DNA from: Saccharicrinis sp963663905
Lineage (GTDB): Bacteria > Bacteroidota > Bacteroidia > Bacteroidales > Marinilabiliaceae
Length of the DNA: 64,000 nucleotides
Direction: 5' to 3'
NCBI GenBank assembly: GCA_963663905.2
Contig: OY760657.1
Location: 3,844,001-3,908,000 of the forward strand
Under the pieces are notes generated by a model. The model was not told the origin of the DNA. It saw only the letters and a program-made list of their open reading frames with translations, and ran no database searches. Below are positions 42,600 through 51,455 of the stretch, piece after piece. The translations under genes were made by a program, and so were the position numbers. Position 1 is the stretch's first letter. Every line of letters starts with the position of its first letter.

Positions 42600-44594
42600 G
42601 TGTTAATATATTATACTCTTTTATATTATTTCAATTTTAATCTGAGACATTTAATAAATAAGGTTGTGAGAAAAATCATTTTAGCATCGTTAGTATATCT
42701 CTTTGTTTATACAATGCTAGATTGTTATGCAGGCAACTCTCATCATGAAATTCCATATCCGGAAATATCTCAGAGTTTAAAAAAGAAAAAGATTCTTATT
42801 TTAAATTCATATCACCAAAATTACCATTGGGCCGATGATATTATGAAAGGTGTATTTTCGGAATTTAATGATAAGAATTCTTATGAATTATATGTTGAAT
42901 ATATGGACACAAAACGATGTTCTGATTCTATATATTACGAACAACTCAAAAATATTTATCTACATAAATATAAGAATGTTGAGATTGATGTTATTCTGGC
43001 CTGTGATGATAATGCTCTAAATTTCATGCTACAATATCGGGATGAAATATTCCCACAAGTTCCGGTTTCATTTTGTGGTGTGGTAGATTTTCATTCTTCA
43101 AGAATAGAAGATCATGAGTTGTATACCGGTGTTTATGAATCTTATGATATACCAGCCAATCTAGATTTAATAAATAAACTTCATCCCGAAGTTAATCGTG
43201 TTGTAATTGTATCCGACACTACAGAATCAGGAAAAGCTTTATTAGCAAGAATAAAAAGAGGTAAGGTCATTTCAAAAAGCCCACTTGTTATAGATTATTT
43301 AATCAATAAAACACCAAAAGAAATAAAGGATTATTTAAAAACCTCACAGGAAAACACAGCAGTTATTTGGGCTATTTATCTTCGCTTACCCAATGGAACG
43401 TTTATTTCAAGTGAAGAGAGTATTCATTTCATCACTTCCGTTACATCCAGCCCTGTATTTTGCGTATGGGATGTTGTTGGCCAAGGAGTTGTTGGAGGTA
43501 AGGTATCTACACCATTTTATCAAGGAGCGGAATCAGCCAGAATAGCTAAGAGAATATTGAGTGGGGAGCATATTCATGATATAAATATATTAGGGAGTCC
43601 AATGTTATATAAGTTCGATTACGAAGCTTTAAAAAAATACAAAATCCCATTAAAAGATATCCCTGAGGGAAGTCTGGTTTTAAATAAACCCATCACATTT
43701 TGGCAGGCTAACAAGAGAATTGTAACCTCCTTATTGTTTATAATAATTTCATTGCTTGCAATTGTATTTGCATTAAGTTACTTATATCGTAAAAGCAAAA
43801 AGGTTGAGATTGAAATAAAACGGAAAAATAAAAAACTTAAAAAAGTAAGGAATAAACTTCTAATCACAAATGAAAAACTGAGAAAATCAAAAATTAAGGC
43901 TGAAGAGGGGAATAGATTAAAGAGTGCATTTTTAGCGAACCTAAGTCATGAGATAAGAACACCTATGAATGGAGTTGTTGGATTTACCAGTGTTCTTCTA
44001 GAAGGCGATTTAAATAAAGATGAACAGAAACTATACCTTGATTTAATCAATTCAAGTGGACAAAAAATGGTTAGCTTGATAGATGACCTTGTTAACATTT
44101 CAAAGATTGAATCAGGAACTTTAGAATTAAATTATTCAGAAATTAACCTAGCTGTACTTTTCAAAGAAATGTTTTTGTTCTTTGAAAAAGAAGCAAGAGA
44201 TAAAGGTTTGATTCTTGAATTAGTAAAAGACGATGATATTAAAATAATAAATTCAGACCGAAATAAATTAGAACAGGTATTCTATAACCTAATCAAGAAT
44301 GCCATAAAATACACTGAAAAAGGGCATATCAAATTTGGGTATAGTAAAATAAACAGCCATATAGAATTCTTTGTTGAAGATAATGGGAATGGTATACACA
44401 AAAAGGATTTCTCCAATATTTTTGAAAGATTCAATCAAGCTGAAAACAGCAATTCTACAAAAGGAGGAATTGGCTTAGGACTTTCAATAGTAAAAGAGTT
44501 TGTTGATATCATTGGAGGTTCTATTCAAGTTGAATCTGAAATTAACAAAGGAAGTAGGTTTTATTTTAGTATACCATTAAACACTATTCAATAA
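42600..44594 (+). CDS. Sensor histidine kinase with ABC-type substrate-binding sensor domain
   Basis: A 664-residue membrane sensor kinase. After an N-terminal export segment (about 24-44) comes a periplasmic domain (about 60-365) of the PF04392 ABC substrate-binding kind (ILILNSYHQNYHWADDIMKG, VSFCGVVDFHSS). A single transmembrane helix (about 380-398) and a short coiled coil follow. The kinase has the H-box ANLSHEIRTPMNGVVGF, N-box NLIKNAIKYTEKG, G1 VEDNGNGI and G2 GGIGLGLSIV. No receiver is fused. It starts at GTG 42600 in the longest frame, and GTG 42666 is an alternative that gives a tidier signal. No response regulator is adjacent. Confidence 0.88.
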   Translation: MLIYYTLLYYFNFNLRHLINKVVRKIILASLVYLFVYTMLDCYAGNSHHEIPYPEISQSLKKKKILILNSYHQNYHWADDIMKGVFSEFNDKNSYELYVEYMDTKRCSDSIYYEQLKNIYLHKYKNVEIDVILACDDNALNFMLQYRDEIFPQVPVSFCGVVDFHSSRIEDHELYTGVYESYDIPANLDLINKLHPEVNRVVIVSDTTESGKALLARIKRGKVISKSPLVIDYLINKTPKEIKDYLKTSQENTAVIWAIYLRLPNGTFISSEESIHFITSVTSSPVFCVWDVVGQGVVGGKVSTPFYQGAESARIAKRILSGEHIHDINILGSPMLYKFDYEALKKYKIPLKDIPEGSLVLNKPITFWQANKRIVTSLLFIIISLLAIVFALSYLYRKSKKVEIEIKRKNKKLKKVRNKLLITNEKLRKSKIKAEEGNRLKSAFLANLSHEIRTPMNGVVGFTSVLLEGDLNKDEQKLYLDLINSSGQKMVSLIDDLVNISKIESGTLELNYSEINLAVLFKEMFLFFEKEARDKGLILELVKDDDIKIINSDRNKLEQVFYNLIKNAIKYTEKGHIKFGYSKINSHIEFFVEDNGNGIHKKDFSNIFERFNQAENSNSTKGGIGLGLSIVKEFVDIIGGSIQVESEINKGSRFYFSIPLNTIQ

Positions 44595-44620
44595 TAAAAC
44601 CTATACCTTAATTCATTAAT

Positions 44621-45028
44621 CTAAGAATATATAGTTGCTACAACATTCCTATGACCTCCAAAATTCCGGAATTCGCAAAAATAAATTCCTTGCCATGTTC
44701 CCATATTCAAACGTCCGTTTGAAATGGGAATTGTGATAGATGGCCCCATTAAACTTGACTTAACATGAGCAGGCATATCATCACAGCCCTCCAGCGTATG
44801 TGTATATTCTTTACATCCTTCAGGAACTATCTTATTCATAATGGTTTCGAAATCATGCCTTACAGATGGATCTGCATTTTCATTAATGCTTAAGGCTGCT
44901 GAAGTATGTTGAACAAACAGGTTTAACAAACCTTTGTCTGGCAAATCTAAATTAGAAACTATAACATTGGTAATTAAATGAAATCCTCTTCTAAATTCCG
45001 GTAAACGAATAGTCTTCTGCTCAATCAT
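44621..45028 (-). CDS. yjbQ: YjbQ family protein (UPF0047)
   Basis: A 135-residue protein. Family motifs are FHLITNVI, FVQHTSAALSINENADPSVRHDFE and NGRLNMGTWQGIYFCEFRNFGGHR, which hold the conserved His, Asn and Gly of the UPF0047 active site. Members have weak thiamine-phosphate synthase activity, but their main role is not settled. Its 3' end is only 26 bp from that of the convergent histidine kinase gene. Confidence 0.94.
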   Translation of the reverse strand: MIEQKTIRLPEFRRGFHLITNVIVSNLDLPDKGLLNLFVQHTSAALSINENADPSVRHDFETIMNKIVPEGCKEYTHTLEGCDDMPAHVKSSLMGPSITIPISNGRLNMGTWQGIYFCEFRNFGGHRNVVATIYS

Positions 45029-45114
45029 TTTAATATCCTAATAATAATATTTAAAGAAATGAATCACTCTTACAACAAATAAAAGTATAAGAATTATCTG
45101 ATTATTTTCTTTCT

Positions 45115-45540
45115 CTACTGAAGTAAATTAAAGTTTTTCATTGCAAATTCCATTGCATAGTCCTCAATCTCATTACATACTTCTCTGTACGATTTTAATT
45201 TATCCATATCAGTACCTTCTGCCAAGCCCGGGTTATCAAAAGGATGCTGAATAATATCACGAGGTTCATGATTCAGCACTATATCCTCTGGTTCAGTATG
45301 ATCCACAATAATCATATAATCAAATATTTCATGGCTATATTCCGAGATATTTTTTGATTGGTATTTATTAATATCTATAACAGATTCCATCATTGCTTTT
45401 TGTGCCAACATATGAATAGGTTCAACATGCTTACCGGCACTTACAACCTCTGCTTTATCTTTTAAATAATAGGATAACCACCCCTGCAACATTTGCGACC
45501 GTGCAGAATTTTTATTACTAAAAACAAGTATTTTCTTCAT
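45115..45540 (-). CDS. ArsC/LMW-phosphatase-like protein lacking the catalytic Cys
   Basis: A 141-residue protein with the low-molecular-weight phosphatase/arsenate reductase fold. The P-loop reads VFSNKNSARSQM, where the usual pattern is C-x5-R-S. Here Ser8 (codon AGT) takes the place of the nucleophilic Cys, while Asn11, Arg14 and Ser15 are kept. The redox Cys pair of thioredoxin-type ArsC is also absent. The first ATG is at 45540 (a TTG 6 bp upstream is less likely). It follows the hydroxyacid dehydrogenase gene by 44 bp. It is probably not an active arsenate reductase or phosphatase, and could bind a phosphate or protein partner. Confidence 0.85.
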   Translation of the reverse strand: MKKILVFSNKNSARSQMLQGWLSYYLKDKAEVVSAGKHVEPIHMLAQKAMMESVIDINKYQSKNISEYSHEIFDYMIIVDHTEPEDIVLNHEPRDIIQHPFDNPGLAEGTDMDKLKSYREVCNEIEDYAMEFAMKNFNLLQ

Positions 45541-45584
45541 AATCAAAATAGCATTAAGACTAAAAATTAAGGTATTAACACCAA

Positions 45585-46541
45585 CTATTTATTTACAATA
45601 TAGTTATTTAAAGTTCCATTATAAAAGTTACGAATAATTTCGGCAACAAACCTACTCATTTCTTCACGAGTTTCAAGCGTTGCTGTTCCTGTATGCGGAG
45701 TTAACACCACTTGATCCATAACTAAAAGTTCTTTAGGAATATGAGGCTCATTTTCATAAACATCCAATCCTGCACCAGCTATATTGTTACTTTTAAGAGC
45801 TTCAATAAGACACTTTTCATCAACAACAGGTCCTCTGGCTGTATTAATTAAAAAGGCTGAGCTCTTCATTAAATTAAATTGTTCCTTACCTACAAGATGG
45901 TAAGTTTGCTCTGTCAGAGGACAATTAAGAGAAACAACATCAGATACCTTTAACAATTCATTAAACTCGACCTTTACAGCTTGATAACGCGTTTCTATAT
46001 CCTCAGGCAGTTGTGTTCTATTATGATAGATTATATTCATTCCAAATGCAACAGCTCTTCGAGCCAACGCTTGTCCAATCGCACCCATACCTACAATGCC
46101 CAGGGTTTTTCCTGATAAAGTAGAACTTAAGTTTCTCATTACACCAGTTACTACTCCTTCTGGTTTGCGCAATTGATTATTCAAATATCCTATTTTCCTA
46201 CTGACAGTCACCATCAATCCCATGGCTAGTTCTGCAGTTGGTTCTGTAACCGGATCCGGGGTATTTGTTACTGTAATTCCTTTCGAAGTAACATATGGAA
46301 TATCAATATTATCATATCCAACTCCAAAATTTGCAATCAACTTTAGGTTAACAGCTCTATCAATAACATCATGAGTCAATTTATGTCCAAAGATGGATAC
46401 AATCGCGTAAGTATCTTTGATGTGCAAACTCCATTCTTCATCGGTAAATTTTTCTCCCTGAGGAAAAACAACTTCAAATTCGTCTCCCAACTCATCAAAA
46501 CCACAAGATGGAATTTTATACATGATTAATATTTTCTTCAT
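45585..46541 (-). CDS. D-isomer-specific 2-hydroxyacid dehydrogenase
   Basis: A 318-residue NAD(P)-dependent dehydrogenase. The Rossmann motif is LGIVGMGAIGQALARRA (about 144-160). The catalytic Arg is in NTARGPVV, the Glu in DVYENEPH and the His in TPHTGTAT. This is the glyoxylate/hydroxypyruvate or phosphoglycerate dehydrogenase-like group, but a regulatory ACT domain is absent. The reaction is reversible reduction of a 2-keto acid. No neighbouring gene identifies the acid. Confidence 0.9.
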   Translation of the reverse strand: MKKILIMYKIPSCGFDELGDEFEVVFPQGEKFTDEEWSLHIKDTYAIVSIFGHKLTHDVIDRAVNLKLIANFGVGYDNIDIPYVTSKGITVTNTPDPVTEPTAELAMGLMVTVSRKIGYLNNQLRKPEGVVTGVMRNLSSTLSGKTLGIVGMGAIGQALARRAVAFGMNIIYHNRTQLPEDIETRYQAVKVEFNELLKVSDVVSLNCPLTEQTYHLVGKEQFNLMKSSAFLINTARGPVVDEKCLIEALKSNNIAGAGLDVYENEPHIPKELLVMDQVVLTPHTGTATLETREEMSRFVAEIIRNFYNGTLNNYIVNK

Positions 46542-46792
46542 TTCAGATGTCTATAATTTGTTTTATATGGTCACATGAAACTCACCAGATTTGATCTTTT
46601 CGCGATGCGATAATTTTTCTCATAGCTCGTTTCTCATCTACTTGTAATGCCAATCAAGGATTGAAAGTTATGGTTTAAAAGGTTGAATTGAAAGGATAAA
46701 TCCAACCATTGATTCGCTTTTGTAATAAAAATATAAAACTATCGTTTTTTTAATGAAACTACAATTAGCTTTTATTAATACAATGTGTTAGT

Positions 46793-46800
46793 TACATTTG
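46793..46800 (+). promoter_or_regulatory. Bacteroidota -7 element for the TonB receptor gene
   Basis: TACATTTG, 16 bp ahead of the first ATG (46817) and 25 bp ahead of the second (46826). Confidence 0.55.
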
Positions 46801-46825
46801 TTAGCCATTAAATAAAATGATCTAT

Positions 46826-49261
46826 ATGCGGAAGCAACTATATATTCTAATTGGTATTTTAATTCTATCGGTAAACCTATTAGCTCAGTCCGGAACAAGA
46901 GTTACCGGTTTAGTAACCAGCTCAGATAACAAGAAGCTTGACTTAGTAAATGTTTCGGTAAAAGGACAACCGGGAGGATCTATTACAGATAAGGAAGGAC
47001 ATTTTTCTTTACTCATAAAGCAAACTCCACCATTTACCCTTATTTTTAGTTCAATAGGTTATCAAACAAAAGAGATAACCATTAACGAAACTGATAACTC
47101 CAGTGAGATAAAAGTTATATTAATTGAAAAGCAAGAAACTATAGATGAGATAAATGTAAAAGCAAAAGAAAGAAACAATCAAAATTTTACAGCAATAGAT
47201 TCTAAAATAACTGCAAATCTTCCTGATGCTACAGGTGGCAGCATTGAATCTTTGGTTAAAACCCAGATGGGAGTTACATCAAACAACGAATTAAGTTCAC
47301 AATACCGGGTAAGAGGAGGTAATTTTGATGAGAACCTTGTTTATGTTAATGATATTGAAGTATACCGACCATTTTTAGTCAGAGCAGGACAGCAAGAGGG
47401 ATTAAGTTTTGTTAATCCTGAATTAGTATCTGATATTCGTTTTTCAGCAGGTGGTTTCGATGCCCGATATGGAGATAAGATGTCATCGGTATTAGATATA
47501 AAATACAAACGCCCAACTGAATTTGGAGGAAGTGCTTCCGGAAGTCTTTTAGGTGCTAATGCTCACCTTGAAGGCGCAAGTAAGAATAGTAAATTTACAC
47601 ACATAACAGGTATACGATATAAAACCAACAGGTACTTACTTGGATCAATGGATGTTTCCGGCGATTATCAACCTAACTTTTTAGATATCCAAACCTACTT
47701 AACATACAGGTTAAACGATAAATGGAGGCTGGGATTTTTAGGGAATATTTCGAGAAACAGCTATAGCTTTGAACCTGTTGACAGAGAAACCACTTTTGGG
47801 ACAATTAGCGAACTTAAAACATTAAAGATTTATTTTGAAGGTCAGGAAGAAGACCTATTTATGACTGGCTTTGGTGCTTTTTCATTAGACTTTTCGCCGG
47901 ATAACAGTAACAACTTTAAACTTGTTGCTTCCGGTTACAGAACTTCTGAAGATGAAACCTATGATATCCTTGGACAATACTGGCTTCAGGAATTAGGTGA
48001 GATGGATACCAATGGAGATATATCCTACAGTGAAGGAGAAGATATTGGAGTTGGCAGCTATCTTGAACATGCTCGTAATTATTTATTTGGAGCTATTACA
48101 AACATAGCCCTCAGAGGTTCACATCGTTTAGGAGCCAATAATATTGAGTGGGAAGCAAAATATCAACACGAAAGATTTTCTGATATTATTAATGAGTGGG
48201 AATTAAGAGACTCAGCTGATTATAATATTCCTTTAAATGAAGAAAGGCTGGAACTTTCTTATGCCTACAATGATGAAAATAAAATAGAATCGAACAGATA
48301 TACCGCCTTTATTCAGGAAAACAGAAATTTTGATTTAAATAAAGGAGTCTTAGATCTGGCCATTGGATTAAGAGCAAACTACTGGGATTTTAATGACGAA
48401 TTTTTAATCAGCCCCAGAATGAGTGTTTTATATACTCCGGACTGGGAAAACAATTTTAGTTTTAAGCTTGCAACAGGTATATATTATCAGAGTCCTTTTT
48501 ATAAAGAATACAGATCTCAAGGAGAAGGAATAAATAAAAACATTAAAGCGCAACAATCCATTCACTTTGTAACAGGGTTTGATTATTATTTTAAAGCATG
48601 GGAACGTCCTTTTAAATTCTCTTCTGAGCTTTATTATAAAAACATGAAACATTTAATTCCATATCAAATTGACAATGTAAGAATTAGATACTCTGCAAAA
48701 AATAACGCAAAAGGCTATGCTGCCGGATTAGATATGAAAATCAACGGTGAGTTTGTAAAAGGTATTGAATCATGGGCCAGTTTATCCTTAATGCAAACAG
48801 AAGAAGATATCAAAGGAGACTCTTATACGAACAGTGCCGGACAAACTATTTATCCCGGATATATACCTCGTCCTTCAGATCAGAGATTTAACTTCAGTTT
48901 AATGTTTCAGGACTATTTAAGAAACAATCCATCTTTCAAGGTAAACCTAAACCTGATATATGGAAGCGGATTGCCTTTTGGTCCTCCTAATTCAGAAAGA
49001 TATAAAGCTATTAACAGAATGCCAGCCTACAAAAGGGTGGATATTGGATTTTCAAAGGAATTAACAGGTTCGCAACTTCATCCGGATAAGAAAACAGGAA
49101 CCTTTAAGAATATCTGGATTGGACTGGAAGTATTTAACCTATTTGACATAGATAATACAATATCATATTTTTGGGTAACTGATGTTAACAACTCACAATA
49201 TGCGGTCCCTAATTACCTTACTTCAAGAAGATTGAATTTAAAACTCATTACCAGGTTTTAA
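46826..49261 (+). CDS. TonB-dependent outer-membrane receptor
   Basis: An 811-residue receptor from ATG 46826 (MRKQLYILIGILILSVNLLAQ). The ATG at 46817 would leave only about 10 nt of leader after the promoter. After the signal peptide there is a carboxypeptidase-regulatory-like (Ig) domain (about 20-110, VTGLVTSSDNKKLDLVNVSVKG), a plug domain with RVRGGNFDENLVYVNDIEVY, then a beta-barrel ending in NLKLITRF with terminal Phe. No SusD-like partner or hydrolase cluster adjoins it, so it is probably not part of a polysaccharide utilisation locus. Its ligand is unknown. A siderophore, peptide or vitamin are options. Confidence 0.9.
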   Translation: MRKQLYILIGILILSVNLLAQSGTRVTGLVTSSDNKKLDLVNVSVKGQPGGSITDKEGHFSLLIKQTPPFTLIFSSIGYQTKEITINETDNSSEIKVILIEKQETIDEINVKAKERNNQNFTAIDSKITANLPDATGGSIESLVKTQMGVTSNNELSSQYRVRGGNFDENLVYVNDIEVYRPFLVRAGQQEGLSFVNPELVSDIRFSAGGFDARYGDKMSSVLDIKYKRPTEFGGSASGSLLGANAHLEGASKNSKFTHITGIRYKTNRYLLGSMDVSGDYQPNFLDIQTYLTYRLNDKWRLGFLGNISRNSYSFEPVDRETTFGTISELKTLKIYFEGQEEDLFMTGFGAFSLDFSPDNSNNFKLVASGYRTSEDETYDILGQYWLQELGEMDTNGDISYSEGEDIGVGSYLEHARNYLFGAITNIALRGSHRLGANNIEWEAKYQHERFSDIINEWELRDSADYNIPLNEERLELSYAYNDENKIESNRYTAFIQENRNFDLNKGVLDLAIGLRANYWDFNDEFLISPRMSVLYTPDWENNFSFKLATGIYYQSPFYKEYRSQGEGINKNIKAQQSIHFVTGFDYYFKAWERPFKFSSELYYKNMKHLIPYQIDNVRIRYSAKNNAKGYAAGLDMKINGEFVKGIESWASLSLMQTEEDIKGDSYTNSAGQTIYPGYIPRPSDQRFNFSLMFQDYLRNNPSFKVNLNLIYGSGLPFGPPNSERYKAINRMPAYKRVDIGFSKELTGSQLHPDKKTGTFKNIWIGLEVFNLFDIDNTISYFWVTDVNNSQYAVPNYLTSRRLNLKLITRF

Positions 49262-49281
49262 CACTTTACATCAATAAGCTT

Positions 49282-49314
49282 AGAACCTTCACACTATTTA
49301 AGCATGAAGGTTCT
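49282..49314. terminator. Hairpin between convergent genes
   Basis: A 10-bp stem (AGAACCTTCA and its complement at 49305-49314) with a 13-nt loop, between the TonB receptor gene and the hydrogenase-like gene. The trailing side is A-rich then T-rich, so termination efficiency is uncertain. Confidence 0.6.
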
Positions 49315-49326
49315 TAAAAAAAGCTT

Positions 49327-51132
49327 TTATATTTCTATCCTCGCATCTCTGCTTAATTGCGTTGTTGCAATAGTTACTCTCTCAATTGCTTCTGCTGCTT
49401 CGTTTGACAATCGATTTGTTTTGTCCATTTCTTCAGATATATGATTCATTCCTTTATTGATTTTATCAATAGATACTTTTAAGGAATCTAAATGCGGAAG
49501 AATCTTCTGTGCTTCCATACCTGAATTTTCTGCCAACTTTCTTACTTCAGCAGCAACAACACTAAATCCTCGCCCATATTGTCCAACACGCGCTGCTTCA
49601 ACTGCAGCATTAAGTGCTAAGATGTTTGTCTGTCGAGAAACACCCTTAATGGTATCAACTATTTTTGTAAACTCATGAATCAGGTTAAAATCATTGACAA
49701 TTGTATGCGTGATTCTATCAAAATCTGTATTTACAGCATTTACCATTCTTGCATTATCCTTAATCACATTGTTCAATAATAATATTTGAGTTTCTATGGT
49801 TTCTATAGCTCCTACAATCTTCGCTTTCATTACTCTTAAATCATGCAATGTATGATGATGACAGTTATCGGCTTTATTCAAACCGTTAAAAATTGCAATT
49901 GCCATTCGCTCACAAGTATTATATCCACATGAAGAACAATTATATAATTCCTTTTCCTGAAATTTACTCATTGATCTATAAATCTCATCAAACTGCTCCT
50001 TTGTTGGAATATTAAGATTATTCCTTGGCGAAAGGTCTTTATATTCTCTTTTATACAGATCCGGCTTCCAAAACTTATCGATAGTATTCTTGAGCTTTCT
50101 TTGTCCTACTTTTTTCCCAAATCTTCCTTTTGAAGAATAATTAACTTTCATTTCATTATTCCTTTCAGAAATATAAAACTCTATTTCATCACGAGACTTT
50201 TCATAACTATTTGTTCCGGGACCACCATTACACCCCTTTTCACAATTTAAACAATCTACTAATAAGGGAGCTCTTCCTGCTTCTATCTGAGTACTAAGCT
50301 TGTCCAAATACTCATAAACTATATCTGAACCTTCAATTTTACGGGTAACCGAACCAACATCAGGAAGTTCTCTTTGTACTGTTTGCAATAATCCTCCCGG
50401 AGTTGAAAACGAGACAGCTCTCTCTGCTGGAGGATTATCATAATCACACCTACTAAAAGTCTCTAATTTAATCCCTTCCATAGCTATATGCTTCTGAAAT
50501 GATGCAATTGTTACATTATAGTCACCTATCCCAGTCTCTTGAAACTCCTTTTTCTTTGCAAGACAAGGAGAGACCGCTAATATTTTATGATTGCTATATT
50601 TTGGGTAGTAATTCTTAATCATCTTTGCAATATGCAACATAGGACTATCTGCCGGAGCTAGATATTGAATAAGTTCAGGCTTATATACCTGAATATAGTT
50701 TACAATAACCGGACAAGGTTGCGCTATTACACAAGATGGTTTATTATCTTTTAAATGTTGTATATATGATTTAGCGGTTAACTCAGCCCCAAAACTTACA
50801 TCAAATATTGCTTCTACTCCTAACTTTTTCAAGAAACCATTGAAATGTAAATATTGATTTGGATAGTTAGCAGCTATAGCCGGAGCAACAATAGCGATTA
50901 TTGGTTTTCCCTTCTTAACATCAGAAATAAATAATTCATAATCGTCTTTTAAAACTCGTGCTTCATGAATACATTCTTTTATACAATTACCACAACCAAT
51001 ACACAAATCAGGATTAACAGTTACATAATCCCTACTTGCATCATTACAAAACTTAACCGGACAAACTGATATACACCTGTGACATTCAACGCACTTATCA
51101 GCATCGAAGGAGAAAATAAGATTTTCATTCAT
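49327..51132 (-). CDS. [FeFe]-hydrogenase-like sensor fused to methyl-accepting chemoreceptor domain
   Basis: A 601-residue soluble protein from ATG 51132. Two [4Fe-4S] ferredoxin motifs (Cys14/17/20/24 and Cys44/47/50/54) precede an H-cluster domain. The four H-cluster Cys are Cys140 (AQPCP), Cys190 (SPCLAKKKE), Cys297 and Cys301 (CLNCEKGC). The proton-relay Cys of TSCCP enzymes is Pro139. A further FeS motif (Cys399, 402, 407, 424) leads to a chemoreceptor signalling hairpin near 498-540 (QTNILALNAAVEAARVGQ). No membrane helix is present. A H2 or redox sensor is inferred. A longer frame to 51171 begins upstream of the promoter and is rejected. Confidence 0.88.
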   Translation of the reverse strand: MNENLIFSFDADKCVECHRCISVCPVKFCNDASRDYVTVNPDLCIGCGNCIKECIHEARVLKDDYELFISDVKKGKPIIAIVAPAIAANYPNQYLHFNGFLKKLGVEAIFDVSFGAELTAKSYIQHLKDNKPSCVIAQPCPVIVNYIQVYKPELIQYLAPADSPMLHIAKMIKNYYPKYSNHKILAVSPCLAKKKEFQETGIGDYNVTIASFQKHIAMEGIKLETFSRCDYDNPPAERAVSFSTPGGLLQTVQRELPDVGSVTRKIEGSDIVYEYLDKLSTQIEAGRAPLLVDCLNCEKGCNGGPGTNSYEKSRDEIEFYISERNNEMKVNYSSKGRFGKKVGQRKLKNTIDKFWKPDLYKREYKDLSPRNNLNIPTKEQFDEIYRSMSKFQEKELYNCSSCGYNTCERMAIAIFNGLNKADNCHHHTLHDLRVMKAKIVGAIETIETQILLLNNVIKDNARMVNAVNTDFDRITHTIVNDFNLIHEFTKIVDTIKGVSRQTNILALNAAVEAARVGQYGRGFSVVAAEVRKLAENSGMEAQKILPHLDSLKVSIDKINKGMNHISEEMDKTNRLSNEAAEAIERVTIATTQLSRDARIEI

Positions 51133-51146
51133 AATACGCACTTTTT

Positions 51147-51154
51147 CAAAATTA
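51147..51154 (-). promoter_or_regulatory. Bacteroidota -7 element for the hydrogenase-like gene
   Basis: Minus-strand TAATTTTG, 14 bp ahead of ATG 51132. It lies inside the 5' extension of the longest open frame. Confidence 0.55.
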
Positions 51155-51401
51155 CGGATACACAAAAACAATGCGATCTCGTAACGGTCCCAAATATTTA
51201 CAATAGAAAATTAGTACTTGTATACTGGGGGGCAGTGGTATTAACAAGTTTTCAGAATCATGGTACGGCATATAAACAAATGAGGTTACAATACTTTACC
51301 TCATTATTCATCATTATTTCAAATTAAAAATAATTGAATACTATGGACATATTTTCAATTAGATAAATAATCAATTAATCCATTCATTTTTAAACAATAA
51401 A

Positions 51402-51429
51402 AAAGGCTACCTAAAAACAGGTAACCTTT
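51402..51429 (-). terminator. Terminator after the GH43 gene
   Basis: An 11-bp stem with one position that forms a G-U pair in the minus-strand RNA (arms 51402-51412 and 51419-51429), followed on that strand by a T-run. Confidence 0.8.
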
Positions 51430-51455
51430 GCTTTACTATTATATCTTAATTAATA

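Noticed and set aside
51079..51327. Plus-strand frame of 82 residues beside the hydrogenase-like gene
   Set aside because: It overlaps the minus-strand gene and its promoter, and no ribosome-binding site or family match is apparent.
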